From Paracoccus denitrificans (GTDB lineage: Bacteria > Pseudomonadota > Alphaproteobacteria > Rhodobacterales > Rhodobacteraceae), in the NCBI GenBank assembly GCA_005768755.1, contig VAFL01000009.1, positions 1 to 64,000 on the forward strand: a stretch of DNA of 64,000 nt, read 5' to 3'. Made by a program: the position numbers and the translations under genes. This document shows, piece by piece, positions 24,681 to 32,621 of the stretch. Each line of letters starts with the position of its first letter. Within the stretch, counting starts at the first letter, position 1. The notes under the pieces are model-generated. The model did no database searches and was not told the DNA's origin. It worked only from the letters and a program-made list of their open reading frames with translations.

Positions 24681-25948
24681 CCGCGCTTTCCTTTCTCGCG
24701 CTGCTTGTCATCGGCGTGCCGATCGCCTTTGCGCTGATCGCATTTGCCATGATCATGATCTGGGCCAGCGGCAACCCCATCCTGTTCCAAAGCTTTCCGC
24801 AGCAATTCTTCGGCGGGCTGGAGAATTACGGCCTTCTCGCCCTGCCACTGTTCATCCTGTTGGGAGAGTTCATGAATGCAGGCGGCATAGGACGGCGGTT
24901 GATGAATGTTGCCGTCGCGATGCTGGGGCCGGTCAAGGGCGGGCTGGCCTATGTCAACCTTGTGGCCAACATGATGATGGCATCGATCCTTGGCTCGACC
25001 GTCGCGCAGATCACGATCATGTCCCGCGTCGCGGTCCCCGAGATGGAGCGGACCGGCTATCCCCGCGATGTCTCGGTCGCGATCACGGCGGCGGGCGGGA
25101 TGCTGGCGCCGATCATCCCGCCCTCGATGCTGTTCATCATCTTCGGGGTCATCGCCCAACTGCCCATTGGCGATCTGTTCATCGCCGGGATCGTGCCGGG
25201 GATCATCCTGTTTGTGGTCTTTCTGGCGGTGATCGGCTGGCTTGGGCAGCGTCACAACTTCCCCCGCAGCGAAAAAGTCGCGATGGCGCAGCGCCTGCGC
25301 GCCCTGCTGGATGCGCTGCCCGCCGCGCTGATCCCGGTGGTAATCATCGGCACGATCCTGGGCGGCATAGCTACACCGACCGAGTCCGCCGCCGTCGCCA
25401 GCATCCTTGCCATCCTGATCGGGCGTTTCGTCTATCGGGAACTGGATTGGGCCGATATCTGGCCTTCCTTCGTCCGGGCAGGGGCTGCCTCGGCCGTGGT
25501 GTTGTTCCTTATCGCGGCGGCGGGGCTGTTTTCATGGGTCATCACGTTCAACAACCTGCCTGCCATCGTCTCGGATTGGTTGCAGGGCGTGACCTCATCG
25601 CCGCTGATCTTCCTGCTGCTGATCAACCTGATGCTGCTGTTTCTGGGGATGATCACCGACCCGATCCCGGCGATCATCCTTGTGGTCCCGGTGTTTCTAC
25701 CGGTTGCGGTGAATATCTACGGCATCGACCCGTTCCAGTTTGGCGTCATCGTCTGCCTGAACCTGACCGCGGGCCTGCTGACGCCGCCGGTCGGAACCGG
25801 GCTTTTCGCAGCCTCCATGATGGGCAATGTCCGGGCAGAGCGTCTGGCCCTGCTGATCACACCCTTCTTCGTGGCCGTGGCCCTGGTTCTGGTGCTGCTG
25901 GTATTGTTTCCGCCACTGACATTGGGGCTGAAAAATTGGCTGGGATGA
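24677..25948 (+). CDS. TRAP transporter large permease (DctM)
   Basis: A 423-residue, roughly twelve-span protein. DctM landmarks are GLLALPLFILLGEFMNAGGIGRRL, ASILGSTVAQITIMSRVAVPEM, GGMLAPIIPPSMLFIIFG and LTPPVGTGLFAASMMG. It overlaps dctQ upstream (ATGA) and the dehydrogenase gene downstream (ATGA). The matching receptor is the DctP at 26956-27921. The ligand is presumably the aromatic acid degraded by the following genes. Confidence 0.9.
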   Translation: MTALSFLALLVIGVPIAFALIAFAMIMIWASGNPILFQSFPQQFFGGLENYGLLALPLFILLGEFMNAGGIGRRLMNVAVAMLGPVKGGLAYVNLVANMMMASILGSTVAQITIMSRVAVPEMERTGYPRDVSVAITAAGGMLAPIIPPSMLFIIFGVIAQLPIGDLFIAGIVPGIILFVVFLAVIGWLGQRHNFPRSEKVAMAQRLRALLDALPAALIPVVIIGTILGGIATPTESAAVASILAILIGRFVYRELDWADIWPSFVRAGAASAVVLFLIAAAGLFSWVITFNNLPAIVSDWLQGVTSSPLIFLLLINLMLLFLGMITDPIPAIILVVPVFLPVAVNIYGIDPFQFGVIVCLNLTAGLLTPPVGTGLFAASMMGNVRAERLALLITPFFVAVALVLVLLVLFPPLTLGLKNWLG

Positions 25949-26859
25949 CGCGGATTGCCGTGCTTGGGGGTGGGCTGATCGGTGCCGGATGGGCAGCGGC
26001 CTTCGCGTCGGCAGGTCATGATGTCGTCGTGCTGGACCCAGATCCGGCATCGGCAGACAGGCTGAATGATTGCTGGCAGCAGGCGCAGGCGGTGCTGGCG
26101 CAGACGGGCAGGGCCGCACCGGACGCCACCCCCCCGCGCATGGGCAGCACGGATGACGTCGCGCGGGCGGACTTCCTGCAGGAGGCCCTGCCCGAAGATC
26201 TTGCCCTGAAACAGCGCGCCCTGCGCGATCTTGCGCCGCATCTGGGCACAGTGCGGGCCATAGCCTCCAGTTCCTCGACGTTTACGGCCGATCAGATTGC
26301 CGAAGGCACCGGCCTTGGCGACCGGCTGTTGATCGGACACCCCTGCAATCCGCCCTGGCTGATGCCTGTCGTCGAAGTTTCGGCTGGATCGGGCTGCGAT
26401 CCCCAGGCGATCGACGCCGCGCGTGCCATATATGAAAGCGCCGGCAAGACCGTCCTGACGCTGCTGAAGCCGGTGAAGGGCCATCTGGTCAACCGACTGC
26501 AGATCGCGTTGTGGCGCGAGGCCGTGCATCTGGTCATAACCGGTGCCGCCAGCCTTGAGGATACCGAACGCGCGGTGTCCGAGGCGCTTGCCCCCCGCTG
26601 GTGCGATATCGGCCCACATTCGGTCTTTGCGCTGTCGGGCGGCGCGAATGGCATGGCCGGATTTCTGGACGCGCTCGGCCCTGCCTTTCAACTGATCTTC
26701 GATGATCTCGGCCAGCCGCAACTGGATGCCGAGACGCGGGACGCGTTGATCCGCGCCTATGAACGCTCTGGTTTGCCGCATTTGGCGGAGCTCGCGCAGC
26801 GGCGCGATTCCAACCTGCCACAGCGCCTGAGACAAAAGAATTTGCGTGCGCGTCCATAA
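25945..26859 (+). CDS. 3-hydroxyacyl-CoA dehydrogenase-family NAD-dependent dehydrogenase
   Basis: A 304-residue protein with an N-terminal Rossmann motif AVLGGGLIGAGWAAAFASAGHDVVVLDPD and the C-terminal helical domain of the 3-hydroxyacyl-CoA dehydrogenase/L-carnitine dehydrogenase/gulonate dehydrogenase group (SSSSTFTADQIAEG, IGHPCNPPWLMPVVEV, GHLVNRLQIALWREA). Such stand-alone members oxidise free 3-hydroxy acids. It is co-transcribed with the TRAP permeases, so it acts on the imported compound or a 3-hydroxy intermediate. The exact substrate is unknown. Confidence 0.78.
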   Translation: MTRIAVLGGGLIGAGWAAAFASAGHDVVVLDPDPASADRLNDCWQQAQAVLAQTGRAAPDATPPRMGSTDDVARADFLQEALPEDLALKQRALRDLAPHLGTVRAIASSSSTFTADQIAEGTGLGDRLLIGHPCNPPWLMPVVEVSAGSGCDPQAIDAARAIYESAGKTVLTLLKPVKGHLVNRLQIALWREAVHLVITGAASLEDTERAVSEALAPRWCDIGPHSVFALSGGANGMAGFLDALGPAFQLIFDDLGQPQLDAETRDALIRAYERSGLPHLAELAQRRDSNLPQRLRQKNLRARP

Positions 26860-26898
26860 TATCGATTTTTTTGTTGATAATATGATAATATCGATATT
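26858..26898. promoter_or_regulatory. Second pair of ATCGAT palindromes (candidate GntR operators)
   Basis: AATATCGATTTT at 26858-26869 is identical to the site at 24019; AATATCGATATT at 26887-26898 is a perfect palindrome. Centre-to-centre distance is 29 bp, equal to the first pair. The sites overlap the stop region of the dehydrogenase gene and precede dctP, pointing to a second regulated promoter inside the cluster. Confidence 0.65.
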
Positions 26899-26955
26899 CA
26901 ATGAAGCTGCCGTCTCTCGCCACGGGCAGGGCCGGCCAAAAACTGGGAGGAAGAC

Positions 26956-27921
26956 ATGACCAAGTTCACCCTGACCGGGATCGCCGCCAGCAGCCTGCTG
27001 CTTGCTGGCATGGCCTCGGCGGAGGAATACCGGATGGGCCTGATTACGCCGCCCCCGCACCAGTGGACGGTGACGGCAGAGGCACTTGCCGACGAGATCC
27101 GTGAAAAGACCGAAGGCCGCGTCGATATTCTGATCTTCCCTTCGGGGCAGCTTGGGAACGAAGCACAGATGCTGCAGCAATTGCAGACCGGTGCGATGGA
27201 TTTCGCCTTTTTCACGCTTGGCGAATTCGCCAATCGCGACCCGAATTATGGCATCTTCCTGGCCCCCTATATCGTCGATGACGTGGCCGGGGCGCGCGAA
27301 TTGCTGAAAGGCGAAACCGCGCAGACGCTGCTTGACGGGATGAATGAGTTCGGACTGGTCGGCCTTGGCTGGGGCATGGCCGGGATGCGGATGATTGTCA
27401 CCGGCGACAAGGTCGAGGCCGTCGAAGGACTGGCCGGCAAGAAGATCCGCACCGTCCCGTTCGAACCGGAACTGGATTTCTGGAAACAGGTTGGTGCCGC
27501 CCCCACGCCGATGCCGTTGCCTGCGCTTTATGATGCCTTCGCCAATGGTCAGATCGACGGGATGCAGATCGATGTCGAAGGGACCTGGAACTCCAAATAT
27601 TACGAACACGCCGAATCGATCATCATCTCTGATCACATGATGTTCCCGATGGCGGCGATTGCGTCGGGCCGGAAATGGGCGGCGATGCCCGAAGAAGACC
27701 GCGCCATCGTCGAAGAGGTCTTTGCCACGCGCATTGACGAGCTGGTCGCCAGCTACGCGGACATCGATGCCGATTATCGCGCAAAACTGGAAGGCACCGA
27801 CGTGCCGGTAACAGAGGTCGGGCGCGAGTGGTTCGGGCCTGCGATCGATGACTGGTACACCGCCTGGCGCGAGCGCGCGCCCATGCTTGAGGCACTGGAG
27901 GCCGAGGCAGAAAATCTCTGA
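26956..27921 (+). CDS. TRAP transporter substrate-binding protein (DctP)
   Basis: A 321-residue receptor with a signal peptide ending in GMASA. DctP features: FPSGQLGNEAQMLQQLQTGAMDFAFF, GLAGKKIRTVPFEPELDFWKQVGAAPTPMP with the ligand-pairing Arg, and NGQIDGMQIDVEGTWNSKYYE. A GGAGG ribosome site precedes the ATG. It has its own operator pair upstream, and the catabolic genes follow it 50 bp later. Confidence 0.9.
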   Translation: MTKFTLTGIAASSLLLAGMASAEEYRMGLITPPPHQWTVTAEALADEIREKTEGRVDILIFPSGQLGNEAQMLQQLQTGAMDFAFFTLGEFANRDPNYGIFLAPYIVDDVAGARELLKGETAQTLLDGMNEFGLVGLGWGMAGMRMIVTGDKVEAVEGLAGKKIRTVPFEPELDFWKQVGAAPTPMPLPALYDAFANGQIDGMQIDVEGTWNSKYYEHAESIIISDHMMFPMAAIASGRKWAAMPEEDRAIVEEVFATRIDELVASYADIDADYRAKLEGTDVPVTEVGREWFGPAIDDWYTAWRERAPMLEALEAEAENL

Positions 27922-27971
27922 TCCAGGCAGGGGCAGGGTGGGCTGACCCGTCCCGGCGGAAAGGTGACATT

Positions 27972-28835
27972 ATGACCTATCGCGACCTCAGATATCTGCG
28001 GCTTCGGGTCCATGATCTTGATCAGGCACGGCGCTTCGCGGGCGAGATCTTCGGATTGCAGCCCGCCGATCAGGGCGAGGATTTCGCCATGTTCCGATCC
28101 GACGCCCGCAACTATTCGCTGTGCCTGACCAGTGGCCAGCTTGATGACGCCGTCGCGCTCAGCGTGGCGCGGACCGAAGATCTTGACGAGATCGAGGCGC
28201 GATTGCTGAGTGCAGGCCACGAGCCGCAGCGCCTGACCGACGCGCAGGCGACCGCGCGGCAATCGAAATCCGGGCTGGCTGTCAGGGCCCCGAACGGTGT
28301 GACGGTCGATGTGGTCTGGCGCCCGCTGACATCCGGCTGGCGCTATCACGGGCCGCGCGACGCCGGGATTGTCGACTTTGCAGCTGTTCAGTTGTGCTGC
28401 ACCGATATCGCTGCGAACGAAAGTTTCTGGACTGAAGGTCTGGGGCTTCGCGTATCCGACTGGGCGGGGAATACGGTCTATCTGGCGCTGGATGATGCCC
28501 ACCACCGCGTCGCACTTTATCCGTCGGATCGTGACGGAATTCTGGGGGCGATGTGGGAAGTCGATGAAAAAGACAGCCTCATGCGCAACTGGTATTTCCT
28601 GGAAAAATCGCAACTGCCGATCATCGCCGGCCCCGACCGGCAGGCCGCATCGAACGGCTTTTTTGTCACCACGCGCGGCCCCGCGGGTGCGCTGTTCAGC
28701 TATGTGACCGAATTCGACAGGGGCCCCCATATCGCCACGCGCGGCCCGCGCCAGTTCGCAGGCACCGCGCAAAGCCACGGCATCTGGGGCGCGCCCACCG
28801 AACAACCCGAATTTCTGGGGAGGGATTCGCTGTGA
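27972..28835 (+). CDS. VOC-fold protein related to extradiol dioxygenases, metal ligands missing
   Basis: A 287-residue two-domain VOC protein, same length and layout as its downstream neighbour. Aligned with that neighbour, the first metal-ligand His is Ala (A138 in DFAAVQL), the Glu ligand is Ser (S243 in LFSYV) and the active-site GRHP is replaced by DRQA; only the His pair in DAHHRVAL (177-178) remains. Two of three 2-His-1-carboxylate ligands are lost, so dioxygenase activity is unlikely. It may be a partner subunit or have another role. It ends in a GTGA overlap with the active-looking copy. Confidence 0.75.
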   Translation: MTYRDLRYLRLRVHDLDQARRFAGEIFGLQPADQGEDFAMFRSDARNYSLCLTSGQLDDAVALSVARTEDLDEIEARLLSAGHEPQRLTDAQATARQSKSGLAVRAPNGVTVDVVWRPLTSGWRYHGPRDAGIVDFAAVQLCCTDIAANESFWTEGLGLRVSDWAGNTVYLALDDAHHRVALYPSDRDGILGAMWEVDEKDSLMRNWYFLEKSQLPIIAGPDRQAASNGFFVTTRGPAGALFSYVTEFDRGPHIATRGPRQFAGTAQSHGIWGAPTEQPEFLGRDSL

Positions 28836-29695
28836 TCGAACTCAAGGACGTCGTTTATTGCCGTCTTGGCACACGCGACTTGGAAGGGGCCGAGTGGTTT
28901 GCGCAAAATATCCTCGGGCTGGAAGTGGCCGAGCGGCGCAAGGGTGCCACCTATTTCAAATCCGACGAACGCGCGCATACGCTTTGCTATTTCGAAGGCC
29001 CGGTCGAGGATCAGATGACCGCCTTCGAACTGGGCAGCGGCGAGGATCTGCAACGCGCCGCCGCCACGCTGGAGGCACTGGGCGAGGATGTGCATTACGG
29101 CACCGCCGAAGAATGCGAGGCGCGTCTGGTGCGCGAATTCATCCGCTTCCGCGATCCGACCGGCAATGTGATCGAATTCGTGGTCCGGCCCGAAACCACC
29201 GGTCAACGTTATCACGGCACCCGCGATGCCGGGATCACCGGGTTCAGCCATGTGGGTCTGTGTACCACTGATGCCGCGCGCGACGAAGCGTTCTGGACCC
29301 AGGTCTGCAACGCCCGCGTCAGCGACCGGATCGGCGATGCGCCACTGATGCGGCTTGGCACGATCCATCATTCCATCGCGCTGTTTCCGTTTCACAGGGC
29401 GGGCATCCAGCACATCAACCATCAGGTCGGCGGCACCGACGACATTCAGCGCAGTTTCAACTTCGTGCGCGACAATCAGGTCAACATCACCTTCGGACCG
29501 GGCCGGCATCCGACATCATCCGCCGAATTCCTGTATTTCACCGGCCCCGACGGGATGACCTTCGAATATTCGACCGGTGTGTGTGAAATCCATGACGAAC
29601 CGCTCTGGCGGGACCGGCAGTTCCATTTTGAGCCCAAGGGCTTCTGCAAATGGGGTGCCGCGCCGCGCATCGCCGCGTTCGGTGACAAGGAATGA
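28832..29695 (+). CDS. Type I extradiol (catechol 2,3-) dioxygenase, VOC family
   Basis: A 287-residue two-domain extradiol dioxygenase. The C-terminal domain keeps the metal triad: His in GFSHVGL (H140), His in TIHHSIAL (H179/H180) and Glu in MTFEYS (E245), plus the GRHPTSS segment that carries a conserved active-site His. It would cleave a catechol-type ring next to the hydroxyls to give a muconic semialdehyde, the substrate type of the dehydrogenase gene that follows. Starts at GTG, with GGGAGG upstream. The substrate could be a catechol, a homoprotocatechuate relative or another dihydroxy-aromatic acid. Confidence 0.82.
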   Translation: MIELKDVVYCRLGTRDLEGAEWFAQNILGLEVAERRKGATYFKSDERAHTLCYFEGPVEDQMTAFELGSGEDLQRAAATLEALGEDVHYGTAEECEARLVREFIRFRDPTGNVIEFVVRPETTGQRYHGTRDAGITGFSHVGLCTTDAARDEAFWTQVCNARVSDRIGDAPLMRLGTIHHSIALFPFHRAGIQHINHQVGGTDDIQRSFNFVRDNQVNITFGPGRHPTSSAEFLYFTGPDGMTFEYSTGVCEIHDEPLWRDRQFHFEPKGFCKWGAAPRIAAFGDKE

Positions 29696-30360
29696 GCGAT
29701 GCGGCAACCGTGCGCGTCGCCGCCCGCGCCCTGGGTCGGGCCGGACTGGTTCATGCTTACGGGCACTGTTCGGTACGCAGTCTGCCGGGTCGCTTTCTGG
29801 TCTGTCCGCCCCGGCCCATGGGGCTGATCCAAGTGGGAGAGCCCTGCACCGAAGTGCCGGTCACAGGCCCCCTGCCGGACGGCGTATTGGGGGAAGTGCG
29901 TCTGCACCAACGCATCTATGCTGCCCGCCCCGATGCGGGCGGGGTCGTGCGCTTCATGGGGCCGAATGTCATGGCGCTTGGCGCGCTTGGTCTGGTGCCG
30001 GAAATCCGGCACGGATTTGGCTGCTATTTCCATCCGCGCGTAGGTCTTTGGGACGACATCCAGCTGGTCCGGGACGATGACAAGGCCGATGGAGCAGTTG
30101 CGGCGATGGGCGAAAGCGCCGGCCTGATCATGAAGGGGAACGGCGCGGTAGTGGCAGGCGCCTCGCTGCCCGAGGCTGTGATGCTGGCCTTCTATCTGGA
30201 AGATGCCTGCCGGATCGAACTGGCGGCGCGGACGGCTGGCCGCACCGATGACGCAATCGTGCCGCCCGAACAGGCGCAGGCCCGCGCGACACGGGCAGGC
30301 GGGATCGTTGAACGCATGTGGGATTACCTGACCGAAGGCGACGCCGAAAAGCCGGTGTGA
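29692..30360 (+). CDS. Class II aldolase/adducin-fold protein lacking the zinc histidines
   Basis: A 222-residue protein with the class II aldolase outline: an early HAYGHCSVR, a Glu in GEVRLHQRIYAARPDAGGVV (E68), and a late GLIMKGNGAVVAG. In functional zinc members the segment after the acidic helix reads HxH and the late motif reads NHG or RHG. Here they read R87-F-M89 and G-N150-G, so all three zinc His are replaced. Members of this family in aromatic pathways include decarboxylases. It sits between the dioxygenase and the semialdehyde dehydrogenase with overlapping starts, so a role in the same pathway is likely but undefined. Confidence 0.7.
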   Translation: MSDAATVRVAARALGRAGLVHAYGHCSVRSLPGRFLVCPPRPMGLIQVGEPCTEVPVTGPLPDGVLGEVRLHQRIYAARPDAGGVVRFMGPNVMALGALGLVPEIRHGFGCYFHPRVGLWDDIQLVRDDDKADGAVAAMGESAGLIMKGNGAVVAGASLPEAVMLAFYLEDACRIELAARTAGRTDDAIVPPEQAQARATRAGGIVERMWDYLTEGDAEKPV

Positions 30361-30375
30361 GATGAGGGACAAGAT

Positions 30376-31830
30376 TTGACAGATTTCAGGAATTTCATCG
30401 ACGGCCAGTTCGTCGCGGGCCGGGGCGACGCCTTCGCCAATCATTTCCCGACAACGGGCGAGGTTATTGGCCATATCCGCGCCGCCGACCGCGACCAGGT
30501 CGATGCCGCCGTGGGTGCGGCGCGCAAGGCGCTGAAAGGCCCATGGGGCAAGATGGGCGTGCCCGACCGCATGAACCTGTTGCGCAAGCTGGCGGATGCG
30601 ATCAACGCCAGGTTTGACGAATTCCTGGCTGCCGAGATCCGCGACACCGGCAAGCCGCGATCCATCGCCAGCCATATCGACATCCCGCGCGGGGCGGCGA
30701 ATTTCAACGTCTTCGCCGATCAGGTGGCCGTGCTGGGCACCGAAAGCTTTGCCCAATCGACACCGGACGGGGCGGGGGCCCTGAATTACGCCATCCGCAC
30801 CCCGCGCGGCGTCATTGCGGTGATCTGCCCGTGGAACCTGCCACTGCTGCTGATGACGTGGAAGGTTGCCCCCGCGCTTGCCTGCGGGAACACCGTGATC
30901 GTGAAGCCCTCGGAAGAAACGCCCGCCACCGCAACCCTGCTGGGCGAGGTGATGAACGCCGTGGGCATCCCGCCCGGCGTCTATAATGTCGTCCACGGGC
31001 GCGGGCCCGGTTGCGCGGGCGAATTCCTGACCTCTCATCAGGGCGTGGACGGCATCACCTTCACCGGAGAGACCCGGACAGGCGAGGCCATCATGAAGGC
31101 GGCGGCAAATGGTGTGCGCCCCGTGTCGCTGGAACTGGGCGGCAAGAACGCCGGAATCATCTTCGACGACGCCGATTTCGATGCCACCATGGAAGGGATC
31201 GGGCGGGCCTGTTTCGCCAATACCGGGCAGGTCTGCCTGGGGACTGAAAGGATCTATGTCCAACGCGGCATATTCGACCGCGTGGTCGAAGGGCTGGCGC
31301 AGAAGGCCCGCAGCTATCGCCTTGGCGATCCCTTTGACGATGCAACGACGATGGGGCCAGTGATTTCAGCGGAACATCGCCAGAAGGTGCTGTCCTATTA
31401 CGACAAGGCCCGCGCGGCGGGTGCGAATATCCTGGCGGGCGGCGGCGCGCCCGAGTTGCAGGGATATGAGGGCGGCTATTGGGTCGAACCCACCGTCTGG
31501 ACGGGCCTGCCCGAAGATGCCGCCGTCGTCACCGACGAGATCTTCGGGCCCTGCACCCATCTGCAACCATTCGATACCGAAGATGAGGCCGTGGCACTTT
31601 CCAATAACTCGCCCTACGGCCTCGCCACCTCGATCTGGACGACCAATCTGGCCCGCGCGCATCGCGTGGCGGCACAGGTCGAGGTCGGAATATCCTGGGT
31701 CAATTGCTGGTTCCTGCGCGATCTGCGCACGCCCTTCGGGGGCGCGAAATCCAGCGGGATCGGCCGCGAGGGCGGCGTCCATTCGATGGAATTCTATTCC
31801 GAACTTCGCAACGTCTGCGTCAAGCTATAG
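30376..31830 (+). CDS. 2-hydroxymuconic semialdehyde dehydrogenase-like ALDH (DmpC/XylG type)
   Basis: A 484-residue ALDH whose wording follows the DmpC/XylG/AmnC group: ALKGPWGKM, SHIDIPRGAANFNVFAD, DGAGALNYAIRTPRGVI and the terminal SWVNCWFLRDLRTPFGGAKSSGIGREGG. Catalytic Cys is in TGQVCLGT and the Glu in LELGGKNA. It starts at TTG 15 bp after the preceding stop, with GAGGGA upstream. Predicted step: NAD-dependent oxidation of the ring-cleavage semialdehyde to a 2-hydroxymuconate-type diacid. The related HpaE (homoprotocatechuate pathway) is a less close fit. Confidence 0.85.
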   Translation: MTDFRNFIDGQFVAGRGDAFANHFPTTGEVIGHIRAADRDQVDAAVGAARKALKGPWGKMGVPDRMNLLRKLADAINARFDEFLAAEIRDTGKPRSIASHIDIPRGAANFNVFADQVAVLGTESFAQSTPDGAGALNYAIRTPRGVIAVICPWNLPLLLMTWKVAPALACGNTVIVKPSEETPATATLLGEVMNAVGIPPGVYNVVHGRGPGCAGEFLTSHQGVDGITFTGETRTGEAIMKAAANGVRPVSLELGGKNAGIIFDDADFDATMEGIGRACFANTGQVCLGTERIYVQRGIFDRVVEGLAQKARSYRLGDPFDDATTMGPVISAEHRQKVLSYYDKARAAGANILAGGGAPELQGYEGGYWVEPTVWTGLPEDAAVVTDEIFGPCTHLQPFDTEDEAVALSNNSPYGLATSIWTTNLARAHRVAAQVEVGISWVNCWFLRDLRTPFGGAKSSGIGREGGVHSMEFYSELRNVCVKL

Positions 31831-31838
31831 GTCCGGTC

Positions 31839-32621
31839 ATGCTCAGTGATGCACAACGCCGCGAGGCCGCAGCCTCGCTTCTGGAAAGCCACCGCAGCAA
31901 GGTGCAGGGTAAGCGCCCGTCCGAGATGTTCCCCGATATCGAGATCGAGGACAGCTATGCGATTTCCTCGATGGTGGCGGATGCGAAGGTCGCCGAAGGC
32001 CGCCGTATCGTGGGCCACAAGGTCGGGCTGACATCGAAGGCGATGCAGGCGGCATCGAAGATAGACGAGCCCGATTACGGCTATATGTTCGACGATCTGG
32101 TGCTGCAGGACGGCGCCGAGGTTCCGTTTGACGGCTTCTGTGTCCCGCGCGTCGAGCCGGAGCTGACCTTTATCCTGAAGGAACCGCTGAAGGGTCCCGG
32201 CGTGGGTCTGGTCGATGTGCTGCGTGCGACGGAATGGGTGGTGCCATCCATCGAAATCATCGACGCCCGCGTGACTGAACCGCGCCGCATCTTTGATACC
32301 GTCGCCGATAACGGTGCGGCTGCGGGCACTGTTCTGGGCGGTCGCCCGGTCCGCCCTGATGAGGTCGATCTGCGTTGGGTCGGCGCGATCTTCTATCGCA
32401 ATGCCGGGATCGAGGAGACAGGCCTTGCTGCAGGCGTGCTGGGTCATCCGGCCATGGCGGTTGCATGGCTGGCCAATAGGCTTGGCCCGTTCGGCACCAC
32501 GCTGGAACCGGGCCACATGGTGCTGTCTGGGTCGTTTACGCGTCCGGTCTGGGCGAACAAGGGCGACACGCTGCATGCAGATTTCGGGCCGCTCGGCTCT
32601 GTCGCGGTAAGGTTCGTCTGA
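31839..32621 (+). CDS. hpaH: 2-oxo-hepta-3-ene-1,7-dioate hydratase (HpaH)-like
   Basis: A 260-residue fumarylacetoacetate-hydrolase-superfamily hydratase very close in wording to E. coli HpaH: GHKVGLTSKAMQAASKI, EPDYGYMFDD, PRVEPELTFIL, GGRPVRPDEVDLRWV and GSFTRPVWANKGDT. Metal-binding acidic residues are in the E.E motif of VEPELTF. HpaH adds water to the C7 oxo-enedioate of the homoprotocatechuate pathway; here the upstream dehydrogenase resembles the catechol pathway instead, so the true substrate may be a C6 or C7 diacid. ATG 8 bp after the dehydrogenase gene. Confidence 0.85.
   Translation: MLSDAQRREAAASLLESHRSKVQGKRPSEMFPDIEIEDSYAISSMVADAKVAEGRRIVGHKVGLTSKAMQAASKIDEPDYGYMFDDLVLQDGAEVPFDGFCVPRVEPELTFILKEPLKGPGVGLVDVLRATEWVVPSIEIIDARVTEPRRIFDTVADNGAAAGTVLGGRPVRPDEVDLRWVGAIFYRNAGIEETGLAAGVLGHPAMAVAWLANRLGPFGTTLEPGHMVLSGSFTRPVWANKGDTLHADFGPLGSVAVRFV

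Noticed and set aside
25717..27636. 639-residue minus-strand ORF
   Set aside because: It is antisense to the dehydrogenase and DctP genes, crosses the operator pair, and its translation has no domain-like pattern; a high-GC shadow frame.
29476..31263. 595-residue minus-strand ORF
   Set aside because: It is antisense to the class II aldolase-like and semialdehyde dehydrogenase genes, whose translations are clearly real proteins.
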